Assembly (NCBI GenBank): GCA_016711125.1 | Contig: JADJTQ010000001.1 | Span: 992,001-1,056,000, forward strand | DNA length: 64,000 nucleotides | Source of the DNA: Saprospiraceae bacterium | GTDB taxonomy: Bacteria; Bacteroidota; Bacteroidia; Chitinophagales; Saprospiraceae | Direction: 5' to 3' | Part shown: positions 10,381 through 19,951 of the stretch, one piece after another | Layout: the number at the start of each line of letters is the position of its first letter | Numbering within the stretch: the first letter of the stretch is position 1 | Made by a program: the position numbers and the translations under genes | Notes under the pieces: model-generated | The model's input: the letters and a program-made list of their open reading frames with translations, nothing else | What the model was told of the DNA's origin: nothing | Database searches by the model: none

Positions 10381-10415
10381 TAAAAAAGCAACTCACTGAT
10401 TACCAATGAATTGCT
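10381..10415 (-). terminator. intrinsic terminator of tRNA-Asp
   Basis: On the minus strand, 13 bases after the tRNA 3' end, a 12-pair stem (AGCAATTCATTG with GT wobbles against CAGTGAGTTGCT) around a 5-base loop is followed by six T. This is a textbook Rho-independent terminator. Confidence 0.82.
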
Positions 10416-10427
10416 AATGTTTAATTG

Positions 10428-10501
10428 CGGTCCGGACGGGACTCGAACCCGCGACCCCGTGCGTGACAGGCACGTATTCTAACCAGCTGAACTACCGAAC
10501 C
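10428..10501 (-). tRNA. tRNA-Asp (GTC)
   Basis: A 74-base cloverleaf read on the minus strand. The acceptor arm GGTTCGG pairs with CCGGACC with one T-G wobble, and the discriminator base is G. The D arm contains TAGTTCAGCTGGTTAGA. The anticodon loop is CTGTCAC, giving anticodon GTC (aspartate). The T arm contains GGGTTCGAGTCCC. CCA is not encoded. It is a single-gene unit followed by its own terminator. Confidence 0.95.
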
Positions 10502-11100
10502 TCACTTAAGAAGCGCTGCAAATGTAGCACCATTTTGGGACTAGAGCAACTTATCATATCGTTTTTTCTCATCGATCATTTGCACATGACTGATCCAGAG
10601 GGTTTGATCCTTTGTAATCATCTGATTGTCAGGAATAAAACAGCAAAGTGAAGATAATTTGCACTTTCCTTTGCCGTTCTTTGATAAACCAGTTGATTGG
10701 TGTACTTTGATCAGTAACTGGAGTTTTGTACCAAATACACCGGTGACCTCGATGCTCCATCAATTGCTGACTGTGGTATCGGGAATAGCCGTTTTCACAC
10801 GTCAATATCGGTATTTTCAGTCCAGGCGCCCTCATACTTTCCAAAGCGAATCATAATCAGTACGTCTTTATCTCAGTAATAAGGTTTGGAGATAGGGTCA
10901 CTAATTCAGATTGTTCTTGAAGCCACAGAATCCGGTATATTTTTGGAATAATGGGCTTTTTGAGCTTGCGTTTTGCAGGAGGCCAATTGCTCATGTATTA
11001 ATAAAGCAATAATGATTCGCCCCATCAAATGACTGTAAGAAAAATACGCGCGTCCCGGATTCAAGCAACTGAATATTCATTAGATTTCTGAAAAAGAAAG
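10502..11100. other. intergenic, no supported gene
   Basis: Upstream of tRNA-Asp and of the S74 pseudogene. A minus-strand 71-codon frame (10629-10844) and an overlapping frame starting MIRFGKYEGAW exist but neither can be supported as a gene. Confidence 0.35.
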
Positions 11101-12126
11101 ATGGAAGCGAGAAATCTAGTAACAATAATTGGCTTGATCATTTGCTGCCATGCAACAAATGCACAAAGACAACTGGATATCCGGGGGAATCCTTCCAGTA
11201 CGGATACGGTGGTTTCAATTAGAGTGAATTATATGGGAGGCTCGGACGTTGTGGGGCTTAAAGTGTTTTCTAATCCTTCCCTAGGTCATGGCATTGCAGG
11301 AGATTTTACAGGAGGATACAGTGGTGTAAATTGTTTTGGCGGCGTATATGGGGTTGTTGCTAGAAGCCCTAATAGTGGATTTGGGCCTCAGGGTTAAGGT
11401 GTATGGGGTGAAGGTGGTATTGCTGGCGTATATGGCCGTAGCTTATATAGCTACGGAGTCCAAGGCTTAAGTACTTCGGATGCTGGTGTTTATGGTGAGA
11501 GTACTGATGGTTATGGGGTGAGAGGAGTGAGCACTAATAGCAATGGTGTCTATGGCTTTAGTGGCCCAAGTATTGGAGTCCGTGGTGTGAGTACTTCGAG
11601 TTATGGTGTGTATGGAACCAGTGACAACGATGTTGGCATTCTGGGTACAAGTACCAATGGAGCCGGTCTGCAGGCTTATAGCCAAAATTCAACCGGCACT
11701 GCTAGTCGGGGAGGCACCTTTGATTTTGATGCAATTGGCCCGGGTATGGACTATGGTGCCACATCTTCACGCAGGTGGAAAAGAAATATCCAAAACATCC
11801 CCGATCCCCTGTTAAAAATCTCTTTATTACGTGGCGTGTATTTTGATTGGGACGAAGCCCATGGAGGGCATCATGATGTAGGTTTTATAGCTGAAGAGAT
11901 CGGTGAAGTACTGCCTGAGATTGTAGGTTATGAAAAAAATGGCATTGACGCCACAGCAATGGATTACAGTAAAATGACACCCTTGCTGCTCGAAGCCATG
12001 AATGCCATGCGACATGAGTACCAACAAAAAATTGACTCCCAACAGGTGCAAATAAATGATCTCTCCGAACTGCTAGCGCAGGTGCAAAAAAATGTTTCAG
12101 AGGTCGTTTCAATGATGAAACCATAA
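11101..12126 (+). pseudogene. S74 tail-fiber-like protein with GVYG repeats, in-frame stop
   Basis: A 342-codon frame interrupted once by TAA at 11395-11397; reading resumes in the same frame without a shift. Product: signal peptide (ITIIGLIICCHATNAQ), a short linker, then about 13 degenerate repeats built on G-V-Y-G-x-S (for example GVYGFSGPSIGVRGVSTSS) that probably form a trimeric beta-solenoid or prism, then the S74 domain (RRWKRNI, VYFDWDEAHGGHHDVGFIAEEIGEVLPEIV), then a short coiled coil. The usual Ser-Asp cleavage pair at the domain start is Ser-Ser here. The stop falls in the repeat region. It could be a real nonsense mutation or a base-call error; unlike other broken genes here it is not a homopolymer shift. 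Confidence 0.72.
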
Positions 12127-12240
12127 AAGTAAATTCAGTAAGACCAGTTTGTCCGGCAACCACAATACTTACGGAAAAAATGGGATTTCCAATCAAACCT
12201 CTTTGTAAACTCAGATGCTATTAATTTGAAGGCGGATATC

Positions 12241-13403
12241 TCAGGTGACAGAGATCTTCATCCCACTTTTGGCCGCCTCTAGACCCGCCTCCAGAACCGC
12301 CAAAATTTTCACACCGTCCTCAAAATTTGGATGGATTGGCTCTTTTTGTCAATTGCTATCAAGAAATCAGCCATGGCATGGACAAAACCATGTTCGTATC
12401 CGATGATGTGACCGGGTGGCCACCAGTTGGAAATATAAGCATGAGATGGTTCTGTGGCCAAAATGGTGCGGAATCCCTGCGCATTTTCCGGATCGTCATT
12501 GGAAAAATACTGAAGTTCGTTCATCCGCTCCTGATTAAAAGTTAGACTACCCCGACTACCGTAGATTTCAAAGGTGTTCGTGTTTTTTCTGCCGGTTGCA
12601 AATCGGGTTGCTTCGAAAGATCCTATTGCACCATTTTCGAATTCCACCATCATTAGCGCGGCATCTTCTACGGTGACCTCGCCTTTTTCGACATTGGCAC
12701 CAGTGCCTGAGCTAAAAGCGGTGGCTCCTTCGCCTGGTAGGGGTCGCTCTTTAATGAAATTGGTCGTGAGGCAAGAGACTGATTTAATATCCCCGACCAG
12801 AAATAGCGCTAAATCCACGCTATGTGAATTCAGGTCCCATTGGGGTCCGGCATGAGCCGTCTCTTTACGAAGTTGCCAGGTCAAAGGAAAATTGGGATCC
12901 ACAATCCAATCCTGCTGGTAGGCGCCTCGCCAGTGAAAGATTTTTCCAATTTTTCCTTCATCTATTAGTTGCTTGGCCAGCATCACTGCCGGAGTGCGCC
13001 GATAGTTGTGATTTAAATAGTGCAATACCTTGTTGTCTTCTGCCACCCGGAGCATTTCTTCGGCTTGCGCACGACTGAAGGCCAGGGGTTTTTCGCAAAA
13101 AATATGTTTACCGTTTTTTGCTGCAGCGATGGCGACTTCATAGTGTAAGTGTTGAGGCAATGAGATATCAACGATGTCAATATCTGGTCGTTCGACCACT
13201 TTTTTCCAATCAGTTTCTGTTTCTTGCCATCCCCATCGTTCTGCAAACGCATTCACTGCCTGTTGATTTCTTCCACACGCCATTTTTAAAATGGGTCTGA
13301 GATTGAGATCAAAAAAAAGAGGTGCCTTTAACCACCCATTACTATGGGCTTTACCCATAAATTGGTAACCAATTATTCCTACGTTAATTGTTTTCATATT
13401 CAA
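12241..13403 (-). CDS. Gfo/Idh/MocA family oxidoreductase (frameshifted near 3' end)
   Basis: An NAD(P)-dependent sugar or inositol dehydrogenase-like protein. It has an N-terminal Rossmann motif (VGIIGYQFMGKAHSNGW), ICEKPLA with the catalytic-site Glu-Lys-Pro, and the C-terminal beta-sheet domain (GAYQQDWIVDPNFPLTWQL, QWDLNSHSVDLALFLVGD). The continuous frame ends at 12309 with an unlikely tail. One extra base in the T run at 12343-12347 restores EPIHPNFEDGVKILAVLEAGLEAAKSG-type family C terminus, ending at the stop at 12241, 387 residues in all. The neighbouring TIM-barrel gene is on the same strand, a frequent pairing in sugar catabolism. I think the shift is a sequencing error. Confidence 0.87.
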
Positions 13404-13501
13404 TTATTAATGGTTCTTACCCATATTTGGGGGGCAATTTAATATTTTGATTTTTTATCTAACATAAAGAAGCTGGAGATCCATCCCCCTCACCCATGTG
13501 C

Positions 13502-13567
13502 CATACGCCGTCCTCCGGAGGCCTTAGCCTCTAGGCGGAGGGACTTGGCCGGAACCTATGGCGTAGG
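13502..13567. repeat. nested palindromic element
   Basis: Nested inverted repeats: TACGCC (13504-13509) with GGCGTA (13560-13565), CCTCCG (13512-13517) with CGGAGG (13536-13541), and GAGGC (13518-13522) with GCCTC (13527-13531). It is GC-rich in an AT-rich spacer. It looks like a mobile palindrome (REP or MITE-like). The rest of 13404-13748 has no gene. Confidence 0.5.
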
Positions 13568-13670
13568 GACGAGCAGCTAAGGCGACGGGTGTTCTATCCT
13601 GTATGCAAAGTGACGGATTTTCCTCTCTCGCCAACATGAGAGATCAGGTCCGTCAGGTCTGGCCGGATAA

Positions 13671-13691
13671 AATTTACATTCTGCGGCTTCT
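13671..13691. repeat. 21-bp dispersed repeat, copy 1
   Basis: AATTTACATTCTGCGGCTTCT is repeated exactly at 58926-58946. There it forms part of a hairpin (GCAGAAT-TTAC-ATTCTGC). Both copies lie in spacers, consistent with a dispersed intergenic element. Confidence 0.55.
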
Positions 13692-13748
13692 GAAAAAGGA
13701 CACCTAAAATGAATCGACACAAGATAAATACAAAAGAGCCCTTTTTAA

Positions 13749-14634
13749 TTACCGGTATACGCACTTTTTAGAAATATTTTTTAATTGCTGCACACTCTTA
13801 GCCACCACGTTTAATTCCTGAAAAGCATAGTCAGGATGCAGTGTATCTGTCTCTACTGCAAAAAATCCATCATATTTTTGATCAACTAATAGTTGCGCTA
13901 TTCGTTGGTTGTCAATCAGACCTTTACCCGTAGGCACACAAGAGAAGAAATACCATTCATCGACCGGGACACCAGGCACCGGTAACATATCTTTAATATG
14001 AGTTGCCATCACATAGGGGGCCAGCTTTTCCATGGCTTTCACCGGATCATCGAGCACCCGGAGGAAATTTCCCGAATCAAAATTGACCCCAAAATAATCA
14101 GAATCAACTTCCTTTAACAGCCAAAGTATTTCGTCTGAATTATAATCAATATGATTTTCTATGGCCAATTTTACACCCTGAGATTCAGCTTCTTTAACCG
14201 CAGTTTTAAACATCTTAGCCAACTTTTCCAACTGGGGTTGATGAGGTTCAAATCGAAACATCAGACTGCTGCCAACCACTCTCATCACCTCGGCACCAAT
14301 GGCTTTGGCAAAATGGATGTGTTGCATCATGGAGTCAAATTCCTCTTCATTCTTTCCACCTTCCAATCCATCCGGATGCCCCTGCATAAACCCGGTCAAA
14401 ACGGTAGTCATCCAACCAACTTCTGACTTGGGCTAGATATTCTATTGAAAATTCAGGAAAAAAACAGGATTCCAGCGAAACTCCATCGACATCAACGCTT
14501 TTTGCAAAGGCCAAAAAATCTTCCATCGAGAATTGCGGGTCCTGTTTATATTGATGTGGGTAGACTTCCCCAAATAGTCGGTGAAAACAGTAACTGTCAA
14601 TTCCTACTTTTAAAAACTTCGTGTCCTGTGCCAT
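13749..14634 (-). CDS. sugar phosphate isomerase/epimerase (TIM barrel), frameshifted
   Basis: A xylose-isomerase-like TIM-barrel protein of about 295 residues. The N-terminal piece (14634 down to about 14383) reads KVGIDSYCFHRLFGEVYPHQ ... VDGVSLESCFFPEF; the rest reads GHPDGLEGGKNEEEF ... The four expected metal ligands are visible: Glu in LAIENH, Asp in NFDSGNF, His in ATHIKDM and Glu in AVETDT. The two frames join at the C run at 14379-14382, where the family sequence needs two more bases (or one fewer). With the adjacent Gfo/Idh oxidoreductase it likely forms a small catabolic unit acting on sugar or inositol derivatives; the exact substrate cannot be read. The shift is probably a sequencing error. 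Confidence 0.84.
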
Positions 14635-14700
14635 TTTCCTTCTCTTTAAATGCTCGAGTTTTAAGGTACGGATTTACTTCATCAATTTAAACTCAAGCTC

Positions 14701-17205
14701 ATGGTTATGAAAAAGAGTTGCTCTAAAGTGAGACGATCTGATCATGTAATCCACCAAAATTCTAGAAACAGGCATCAGATAGGTAATTCATGGACTTTAA
14801 ACTTAAATCCTTTGTCAGAAATCTACTTTAAATTGGTCTGGCGCAATCTAAGACGATACCGCGTTCCCTATAGCATTAGTTTTTCCGGTCTGTTCCTGGC
14901 TCTGGCGGCTTTCTTATTTCTATCCAGATATGTTTTCTACCATTTGTCGGTTGATCAATTTCACCGGGATGCTGATCGTATTTACAGGATTAATACCCTG
15001 ATCGACCTCCCTCAGCAGCACCTTAAATATGCAGCAACCGCTTTTGATGTGGGTGCTGATATGCAGGAGCTCTACCCGGAGATCACAGATCTGGTGAGAA
15101 TCCGGTCGATGCCTGGCACCATTACCTTAAATGGGAACAATTTGGACGAAGGTTTGATAACCTATGTCGATTCGGCTTTCTTTCAAGTTTTTTCCTTTGA
15201 TTTGCTAGAGGGAAAACCTGAACATGTCTTGCAAAATGAGGCGAGTATTATTCTCACCAAATCGGTTGCTGAGAAGTATTTTGGCAACCAAAGTCCAGTT
15301 GGAACCTTGCTAGAAATTTTGGTAGGAGGGACCGAAAAAGTAGTTACAATTACTGGAGTAGTGAAAGACCCTCCCGCAAATTCTACCATTAATTTTTCCA
15401 TTTTAGCTCCCATGAAATTAATTTCCAATCTTTTTCGGCCTGGTTATGCATCGATTATGCCGGGACTATTTACTTTCGTAGAACTGCAACCGGATATCCA
15501 GAACCAGAAATTATCATCGCTCTTTCAAAATTTTGTTAAGTCCCGGGTGCCGGCAGATCTGCAGGAAGTAATGTCGTTTCATCCCTCAGCTCTGAAGGAA
15601 ATATATTTTGAGGATGGCTACCAGTTTGATGCTGGAATAAAGGGGAATAGGCGAACCATATTTGGTTTACTGACTCTCGCAATTATTACGTTGCTTCTTG
15701 CCGTGATTAATTATATAAATGTCAGTTTGGGTTTAGGGGCCAAACGTATCAAGGAAATGGCTATACGGAAAGTCCTTGGGTCTTCACCCCGACAAATCGT
15801 AAAACAACAATTGGTGACCACTACTCTTCTGGTTTCCGTTACCACCATTTTCGCCTTTTTATTGATTCAATTGACTCAATCGAAAGCTGATAATTGGCTT
15901 GACATGGATTTGAGTACAACACTTTTGCAGGGCGCTCTATTATGGAGCTATTTACTGATAATCGTCGTCGTTATTTCATTGCTCTCAGGATTATATCCCG
16001 CTTTACTTTTAACCCGCCTTTCGATGGTTGAGGGTCTAAAGAAGAAAGTCAAATTCTTCAATCTGAAGTTTGATCTTAAGACAACGCTGGTAGGATTTCA
16101 ATTTACCATATCTGTTTTCTTCTTGGCTGTAACCTGGATCATCTATGACCAGCTAAACTTTGTTCAATCGGCCGATTCAGGATTTACTATGGAAAATATC
16201 ATCTTGGTTGATGTAGCAAGCCCTAACCTACAAAGACAAATCCCGTCAATCAAGGAGGAACTTTCAAAGCTGCCTGGAGTGGAGTCAATTTCGGCATCAA
16301 CTTCTGCCATTTACGGTATGCACGCACAGGCTAATTTTTCATTGCTTAGGGACAGTTTTAATCAATCCTTTTTGTGCGACATAAATTACGTGGATGAAGG
16401 ATTTTTAAAGACCTATCAACCACATCTCACCGAAGGCAGAGATTTTTCCGAAGAAAATAGTACTGATATTGGGCAGGCCGTTATTGTCAATGAAAAAGCG
16501 GCATTCCGGATGGGTTTAATTCCAGGTGAGAATGTGGTTAGTGCCGTGGTTCAACGCATCGGACGTGATACGTCAGTTGCAAAAATTATTGGGGTGGTCG
16601 CTGATTATCATTCTCAATCCATGCATCAGGAGATTGCGCCTATGATCTGGCAGATTTCTCCGGAAGCTCCAAAAAATACCCTGGCAATCCGGATGAAAGG
16701 GGACACCAAAAAGGTGCTCAAGAGCGTCGAAGATAATTGGAATAATTTTCAGACGGGTGAGACTTTCGATTATGTTTTTCTTGATGAAATGATGACAAAT
16801 GCTTACCGGTCTGAGCAGCAGCTTAGCACGTTTGTAAGAGCCATGACTTTATTGCTGCTATTTATTACCTGCACAGGCATGTACGGTATGATGCTCTTTA
16901 TTATCGAACAAAAAACCGCCGAGATCGGTATTCGGAAAACACTGGGAGCCAGTATTGCTCAATTACAACTGCATTTGCATAAACGCTATCTGTTCATCAT
17001 GGCTTTAGGCTTTATGGTGGGAGGTGCTTTGAGCTATTGGATTACGATCCGGTGGCTGGAAAATTTTGCCTACCGCATTGATCCGCAAATCTACCATTTC
17101 ATCGGTGCCGGCCTCATCTGTACTCTGGTGGCTACTTTGACTATCTCGATATTAACCCGGCGGGCCGCGCAATTAAATCCGGTTGATGTTTTGAAAAACG
17201 AGTAA
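14701..17205 (+). CDS. FtsX/MacB-like ABC transporter permease
   Basis: An 834-residue integral membrane protein of the Bacteroidota large-permease type. A first membrane segment at about 60-80 (SISFSGLFLALAAFLFL) is followed by a MacB-type periplasmic domain, then FtsX domain 1 (about 320-450, TIFGLLTLAIITLLLAVINYINV and KEMAIRKVLGSSPRQIVKQ), a second periplasmic domain, and FtsX domain 2 (about 720-830, IEQKTAEIGIRKTLGASIAQL). The GIRKTLGA-type coupling motif occurs in both halves. No ATPase gene is adjacent, as is common for this group, which often occurs in orphan clusters. Substrate unknown. The long hydrophilic N-terminal 40 residues make the exact start uncertain. Confidence 0.88.
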   Translation: MVMKKSCSKVRRSDHVIHQNSRNRHQIGNSWTLNLNPLSEIYFKLVWRNLRRYRVPYSISFSGLFLALAAFLFLSRYVFYHLSVDQFHRDADRIYRINTLIDLPQQHLKYAATAFDVGADMQELYPEITDLVRIRSMPGTITLNGNNLDEGLITYVDSAFFQVFSFDLLEGKPEHVLQNEASIILTKSVAEKYFGNQSPVGTLLEILVGGTEKVVTITGVVKDPPANSTINFSILAPMKLISNLFRPGYASIMPGLFTFVELQPDIQNQKLSSLFQNFVKSRVPADLQEVMSFHPSALKEIYFEDGYQFDAGIKGNRRTIFGLLTLAIITLLLAVINYINVSLGLGAKRIKEMAIRKVLGSSPRQIVKQQLVTTTLLVSVTTIFAFLLIQLTQSKADNWLDMDLSTTLLQGALLWSYLLIIVVVISLLSGLYPALLLTRLSMVEGLKKKVKFFNLKFDLKTTLVGFQFTISVFFLAVTWIIYDQLNFVQSADSGFTMENIILVDVASPNLQRQIPSIKEELSKLPGVESISASTSAIYGMHAQANFSLLRDSFNQSFLCDINYVDEGFLKTYQPHLTEGRDFSEENSTDIGQAVIVNEKAAFRMGLIPGENVVSAVVQRIGRDTSVAKIIGVVADYHSQSMHQEIAPMIWQISPEAPKNTLAIRMKGDTKKVLKSVEDNWNNFQTGETFDYVFLDEMMTNAYRSEQQLSTFVRAMTLLLLFITCTGMYGMMLFIIEQKTAEIGIRKTLGASIAQLQLHLHKRYLFIMALGFMVGGALSYWITIRWLENFAYRIDPQIYHFIGAGLICTLVATLTISILTRRAAQLNPVDVLKNE

Positions 17206-17566
17206 ATCCTGAATCTTTAAAGATCATACATGTATCCAAAGTGCTCGACCTTCACCTAAACTTTTAGGGTGTATGTACCGTATTGAAGAAGCAAATCACA
17301 TAATAAGTACAAAGAAGGGATTGTTTTCATTAGCAGCAATGCTGGGGCGAGTCCTATGCTTTATCTGAACTCCCATTTACTTTATCTGAAGATAGTCTGG
17401 AGACAGAACAACTCACTTTTAGGATTGGAGGAAGTGCCGATGTACTGATGCTAAGTTATTTTCATCCTTCGATAAAAAATCCTTAAAAGTCCCTATTTCA
17501 TTCTGAGGAAATTGCAACTATTTAGCATGTTTCTCAGTCTATATCAAAAATACCACAGCAAATGCC
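17206..17566. other. spacer with coding-like remnant
   Basis: Between the two permease genes. On the plus strand GIVFISSNAGASPMLYLN and then, in another frame, LPFTLSEDSLETEQLTFRIGG ending at a TAA near 17487 look like a broken C-terminal protein fragment without a start. No intact gene. Confidence 0.3.
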
Positions 17567-19938
17567 ATGATTAAAAACTACGTAAAAATTGCATGGAGGA
17601 ATCTCCTGAAAAATAAAAGTACCGGTTTCATTAACATCGTAGGCCTCGCAATCGGGTTGGCAGTTGCGATGATGATAGCATTATGGATTCAGGATGAATT
17701 GAGCTACAACAAGTACCATAAAAATTATGATAGACTGGTTCAGGCAATGATTCATCAGTCATTTAACGATCAAACAAGTTCATCGAAAGCCATTGCCTTG
17801 CCGTTAGCTGAGGCACTGCGAACCAATTATGCGGACGATTTCAAAAGTGTCTCCCTGACATCCTGGAATTTCGAACATCACCTCAAATATCAGGAGCGCA
17901 AGATTAAGCGAAGTGGCATGTTTACTCAACCCGGTCTTCCGGAAATGTTGGCCCTGGATCTGATCCAAGGTACCTATCAGGAGGTGCTAAAGAACCCTAA
18001 TTCTATTCTATTGTCCCAGTCTGCCGCTAAGGTACTATTTGGTGAAGAAGATCCCTTGCAGAAGACCATCAACCTGGATCAGCGCACCGACGTACAGGTC
18101 ACTGGAATATTCAAAGATCTCCCGGATAATTCCCAATTTAAAAGCAGCGATTTGTATTTACCCTGGGATCTATATCTTGCTCAGAATGATTGGGTAAGAA
18201 ATGCACAGGATCAATGGGGAAATCACTCATTCCAATTATTTGCTCAATTGAGCGACCAGGCAGATATCAATGCTGTCAATGGCCGGATCCGGGATGTGGA
18301 GCACGAGCATAATAAGGATGGAAATCCCCAGGTATTTCTCCACCCCATGGATAAATGGCATTTATATTCCGAATTTAAAGATGGGATCAATGTGGGAGGC
18401 CGAATTCAATTTGTCTGGCTGTTTGGGATCATCGGAGTTTTGTCCTAATCCTTGCATGTATTAATTTTATGAATCTCAGTACTGCCCGATCCGAAAAACG
18501 TGCGAGAGAGGTAGGCATCCGAAAAACAGTAGGATCGAGGAGACAGCAGCTTATCACCCAGTTTCTAAGTGAGTCGATTCTAGTGGTAGCGATTGCAATG
18601 ATTTTATCGGTTTTTCTTACCTGGATCTCACTGCCCTGGTTTAATGAGGTGGCTGGCAAAACGATGGATTTTCCCTGGAGCCAGCCCGGATTTTGGGGTT
18701 TATTAGGTCTCTTTACCCTATTTACGGGAATTCTCGCCGGAAGTTATCCAGCTTTCTATTTGTCTTCATTTGAACCCCTCCGAATATTAAAGGGTATCAC
18801 TGCAACTGGTAAATCCGGTGCATTCCCAAGAAAAATACTGGTCGTTTTACAGTTTACCGTTTCAATTGCGCTCATTATTGGGACTATCGTAGTATATAAA
18901 CAGATCCAACATGCAAAGAATCGGCCCGTAGGATACGACCGGGAGGGTTTGTTGCAATATTTTGTCATAGCGGAGGTTGGGGAAAAATTTGATATCATCA
19001 GACATGATCTACTAGACTCAGAAGTTGTCGATGAAATGAGCCAGTCATCAAGTCCCACAACCGGAGTCTGGGCAAATCAGATTGGCTTTGATTGGGATGG
19101 CAAAGATCCCGGCAGTTTGCCTATTTTCGGTACTATTGCCTGTTCCCATGAATTTGGCGAATCAATTAATTGGCAAATACTCCAAGGACGCGATTTTTCA
19201 CGCGATTTCTCCACCGATACTCTGGCCTTTGTACTCAATGAAGCTGCGGTATCACTAACCGGAATTGGTGATGTCATCGGGAAAAGTATGACCTGGAATG
19301 ATAAAAGATATCAAGTAATCGGTGTTGTAAAAGATATGATCATGGAGTCACCATACACACCCGTTAAACCAACCATATTTTTTCTGGATTATGACTGGGC
19401 TAGTGTTTATAACATTAAATTAAAGTCAGGAATACAATTGCAAAGTGCCATGACCACTGTTAAATCAGTATTTGATCAGCATGCTCCAAATAGTGTGACT
19501 GAATTTAAATTTGCCGACGATGAGTATGAAGCCAAATTTCGTGCTGAAGAACGGGTGGGCAAACTCGCACGAGTTTTTGCTATGTTGGCAATACTTATTT
19601 CTTGCCTTGGTTTGTTTGGGTTATCTGCATTCGTGGCTGAGCAACGTACCCGGGAATTGGGAATCAGAAAAGTGCTGGGGGCTAGTGTTGTCAATTTATG
19701 GTCATTACAATCATGGAATTTTCTACTACTGGTTATTTGCGCTTGTTTCATTGCTTCACCGATTGCATGGTTCATCCTGAAGCAATGGCTTCAAACATAT
19801 GAATATCATATTGAATTGCAAAGTTGGATATTTTTGGTTTCGGCTATGTTAGCGATTTTTGTTACCTTATTTACCGTCAGTTTTCAAAGCTTGAAGGCAG
19901 CCCTGGCAAATCCTTCCAAGAGCCTTAAGGCAGAATAA
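17567..19938 (+). CDS. FtsX/MacB-like ABC transporter permease (frameshifted)
   Basis: A paralogue of the preceding permease. It begins MIKNYVKIAWRNLLKNKSTGFINIVGLAIGLAVAMMIALW, the hallmark start of this Bacteroidota family, and ends with FtsX domain 2 (AEQRTRELGIRKVLGASVVNLW). The frame breaks at 18438-18441, where GTTTTG should be GTTTTTG: adding one T joins FVWLFGIIGV to FVLILACINFMNLSTARSEKRAREVGIRKTVGS, giving 790 residues. The gene converges on the M1 peptidase gene with 13 bases between stops. Probably an intact gene with a base missed in the T run. Substrate unknown. Confidence 0.88.
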
Positions 19939-19951
19939 ATAAATTTAAATA

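Noticed and set aside
10629..10844. 71-codon minus-strand frame near tRNA-Asp
   Set aside because: Parts look protein-like, but an overlapping frame (MIRFGKYEGAW...) looks as good and neither has a recognisable family or a clear start signal.
400..12126. Prophage suggested by tail-fiber-type domains
   Set aside because: No capsid, terminase, portal, integrase or lysis genes are present; all three proteins have signal peptides.
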